Source: Monosporascus cannonballus (Eukaryota; Ascomycota; Sordariomycetes; Xylariales). Taken from it: DNA of 64,000 nucleotides. Shown here piece by piece: positions 61,760 to 64,000 of the stretch. The DNA lies in assembly GCA_004154925.1 (NCBI GenBank), contig QJNS01000008.1, forward strand, positions 434,001 through 498,000, given 5' to 3'. A model generated the notes under the pieces. It searched no databases. It was given only the letters and a program-made list of their open reading frames with translations, and was not told the DNA's origin. Both the position numbers and the translations under genes were made by a program. Positions within the stretch are counted from its first letter, which is position 1. Each line of letters opens with the position of its first letter.

Positions 61760-64000
61760 TGGCTCCCAAGTATTTTCTTCATATAAATATTCTTTTTACT
61801 TAATTAAATACTGGATTTTGTTTTTAACCGTTCTGGAATCCAGTATTCGTTCGATTTCGTATTCGTTAAAATCTTTTTTAATTTCCAGATTTATTTTTAA
61901 CGGGACGTTATTGGGCGTTAATTTAAGCAAGGAAATATGGAAAACGGGGTATATTTTTATGTTTTTGGGTAACGATAATCGATAATTAATTTTGGAAATT
62001 ACTTTACTAATTTTGAATAACTTAAATTTCTTAAAGTTAAATTTATCGTTAAGTTTTTTTATTTTGATTTAAAAATATTTAAAGTTGAGTTTTGTTTTTA
62101 GCGTAATAAATAAACCTTATTTCCTTTCGTTAAAATTAGTCCTTTAATTTTTTTTGTTATAATATTAGGCCATTTTTTGCTAAAAAAAACTTCAGTTTAT
62201 TACGGAAACGAACTTAAATCGTTTTAATTTCTGTTATTAATATTTTTAGTTTTGGGATAATCATAGTAATTTTGGGTGCCCTATTAAATAATTATTTTGT
62301 TCGTTTTGTCTTTACTTTATATCCGTATATAGCTGTATAAAGAAATATACCTATGTTTTCGTTAATAAATATGTTATAAGCGATTTATACCAATGGTAAA
62401 AGTTTTACCTAGTTGTTTTGTTAGTAATTAACGTAATTTCGAAAATATTACTCCAAAATCGGATTTAATTTTTCGGTTTATTTATTTATTTAGGGATAAT
62501 AAGTTATTAAGAACTTGAACTTAATGCTTATTTACTTAAAAAAACTGGTACCGAATTTTAAAATAAAAAAGGTATTTTTATTAAAAATATTTTTTTTTGG
62601 TATATTATGTTTATCGAGGTAATTTTTGATAAAAGCATAGGCTAACTGTTTTATTATCGCGTTTTTTTTAAAAGGTCAAAAATACCTATATTTGGTAAGT
62701 TTATTAATAATTACCCATATTCCGTCATATTCGACTTTAATAATTGCGTTTTTAAATAAAGATAAGCTAATAATAAAATCCTAAGTTATGGCATTTTATG
62801 CTTTATCAAAAATATTAATAGGTTATAATAGCTTATAGGGTTTATAGCGCATTACTTTAGCCTTATTGCAAATATTATAATTTTTAATAATTATTTTGAC
62901 TATACGGCGTAACTTAAGGAAATTACATTTTTTTTATAGTCGTCGGGTGGTTTTAAAAATCCCTTAATATTTATATAATAGGTTTTCGTAAAATTCCTTT
63001 ATAAATTATTTTTATTAATCCTTGGGAACATAGATTTTATTATGATATAATAACTAGTCCTTTAATTATCCCTTTAATTATTAAATTTCCTTAAGTTTTT
63101 CCCTATCGTAAGAATTCCGGAACCGTATTAAAAATACGGTAGTCGGTTTTTTGATCATCTTATACAGCTATAAGGTACTATCCTTATTATATCGTAATAT
63201 TTATATACTTTTCTTGGGGACCTTGGAATCGTAATTTCCTTTGCAATTAAGTATATCTGCCTAAATATTTTCCTTTCCTTTAATGTAAAATATCTTAAAG
63301 TTAAATTTCGACAGGAAAATTATCCCAATTTCGTAATTTTTATTTAATTCCTATATTTTCATAAATCGGGTAAAGTTTTTAAAATCAAAGTAAATATCCA
63401 AAAATTCTTTTGTTCCGCTAAAGAAAATTCTTATTTTTTAAAGGTATTAATAATGGCTAATAATTTCTTATTATAAATCGGATATTTAAATTTGGCATTT
63501 CGGAATGCTTTTAAATAATATGTTACTGGGTATTATTTATCATTATTTTTTAATTGTTTTAGGACAGCATTTAATATATAATTTAAAATATCCGTTTTTA
63601 GGCGTTTCCTTTTGTTTATATTAGGTAATTTTATTATAGGTCCGCTAGTAATCGTATTTTTTAAGATCTGGAATACTTTTTTTGTATTTTCTAGAAGTTC
63701 GAATTTTTTTTCTTATGTATTTTTTGATAATAAATCTCGTTAATAATCTAATTATATCTCCGTATTCCTTAATTAAGCCGCGTACGTAATCCGGAAATCC
63801 TAAGATCTGCCGGATATCTATAACGGTCGCCTTATTAGGAATAAGTTAATTCTTAATTGTTTTCATCTTAAAACGTTAAATCTGAATTTGGCCGGAGGTA
63901 AAAGTATATCCTAGAAAATTTAGTTTTTGTATATGCCATACGCTTTTGGCTGGGTTGATTCGGATATTTGCTTCGTTTAACGTTTAAAGCATTTAGGTAA
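61760..64000 (-). pseudogene. Degenerate E8 pol: RT end, RNase H, integrase, chromodomain
   Basis: At the right edge, the post-active-site RT reads LNEANIRINPAKSVW then LNFLGYTF and ATVIDIRQILGFPDYVRGLI (63.75-63.98 kb), matching the family's LNPxKCxF, VxFLGFxx and FLGFxNFYRRFI. RNase H and integrase fill 62-63.7 kb. The chromodomain at 61760-61873 is clear: EYEIERILDSRTV, IQYLIK-stop-KEY, ENTWEP, with Trp of the VKWKGY box turned to TAA. The RT active site lies beyond the window. Confidence 0.8.

Larger units (their letters stand above)
60279..64000 (-). mobile_element. Ty3/gypsy chromovirus E8, 3' half (runs off the right edge)
   Basis: Minus-strand element: pol enters from the right edge, ends in a chromodomain at 61760, and is followed leftward by an oppositely oriented accessory ORF, a polypyrimidine tract (TTCCCCTTTCC near 60948-60959; purine on the element's strand) and a presumed 3' LTR. 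Less eroded than the A family. Confidence 0.75.

Noticed and set aside
1..64000. Fungal mitochondrial genome
   Set aside because: AT content alone suggested it, but LTR elements with TSDs, pogo transposons and a spliceosomal-intron gene are nuclear.
1..64000. CRISPR array, tRNA, rRNA or telomere repeats
   Set aside because: No regularly spaced repeats, no cloverleaf-like or ribosomal sequence, no TTAGGG arrays seen.

Overview
This window looks like an AT-rich compartment of a filamentous ascomycete (Pezizomycotina-type) nuclear genome. Almost all of it is retrotransposon and DNA-transposon DNA degraded by repeat-induced point mutation (RIP): frames are littered with stops, Trp codons have become TAA/TAG/TGA, CpA is visibly depleted, and CpG survives. 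The one intact protein gene has short spliceosomal introns with GTAAG donors and CTGAC/CTAAT-like branch sites, which also fits a filamentous fungus. I cannot name the species. No rRNA, tRNA or CRISPR was found.

Layout. (1) 1-24090: nested Ty3/gypsy elements. Two same-strand copies of one family (A1, 1-10202, truncated by the window edge; A4, 10203-24090) appear to share a central LTR at 10203-10800. A1 is split by element E2 (3023-9949, 188-bp LTRs, TSD CGCAC/CGTAC). A4 is split by E3, a related element on the opposite strand (12185-19032, 378-bp LTRs, TSD TAACA). (2) 24953-26803: a pogo/Fot1 DNA transposon, minus strand; a second copy lies at 56529-58454. (3) 26804-33235: very AT-rich spacer with one possible hAT remnant. 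(4) 33236-40518: Ty3 element E5, minus strand. (5) 42266-48623: a small island of normal base composition, split by a Ty1/copia element E6 (42462-46793, 162-bp LTRs, TSD CTAAC). It carries one intact gene, an alpha/beta-hydrolase (47469-48543, four exons, 296 aa), followed by an un-RIPed LTR fragment at 48624. (6) 50493-56116: Ty3 element E7, minus strand (190/191-bp LTRs, TSD AATAT), with a solo LTR of its own family in the opposite orientation inside its RT region (53251-53440, TSD AATAT). (7) 60279-64000: 3' half of a chromodomain Ty3 element E8, minus strand, running off the right edge. AT-only spacers separate these blocks.

Most notable observations: (a) a recurring antisense accessory ORF (Cys cluster, basic/coiled-coil stretch, C-terminal Phe/Asp-Trp motif) convergent with the end of pol in A1, E3, A4 and E8; (b) one fully intact metabolic gene between heavily mutated transposons, with RIP damage fading across the copia element that borders it; (c) a chain of insertions whose target-site duplications can still be read, so the order of events can be reconstructed.
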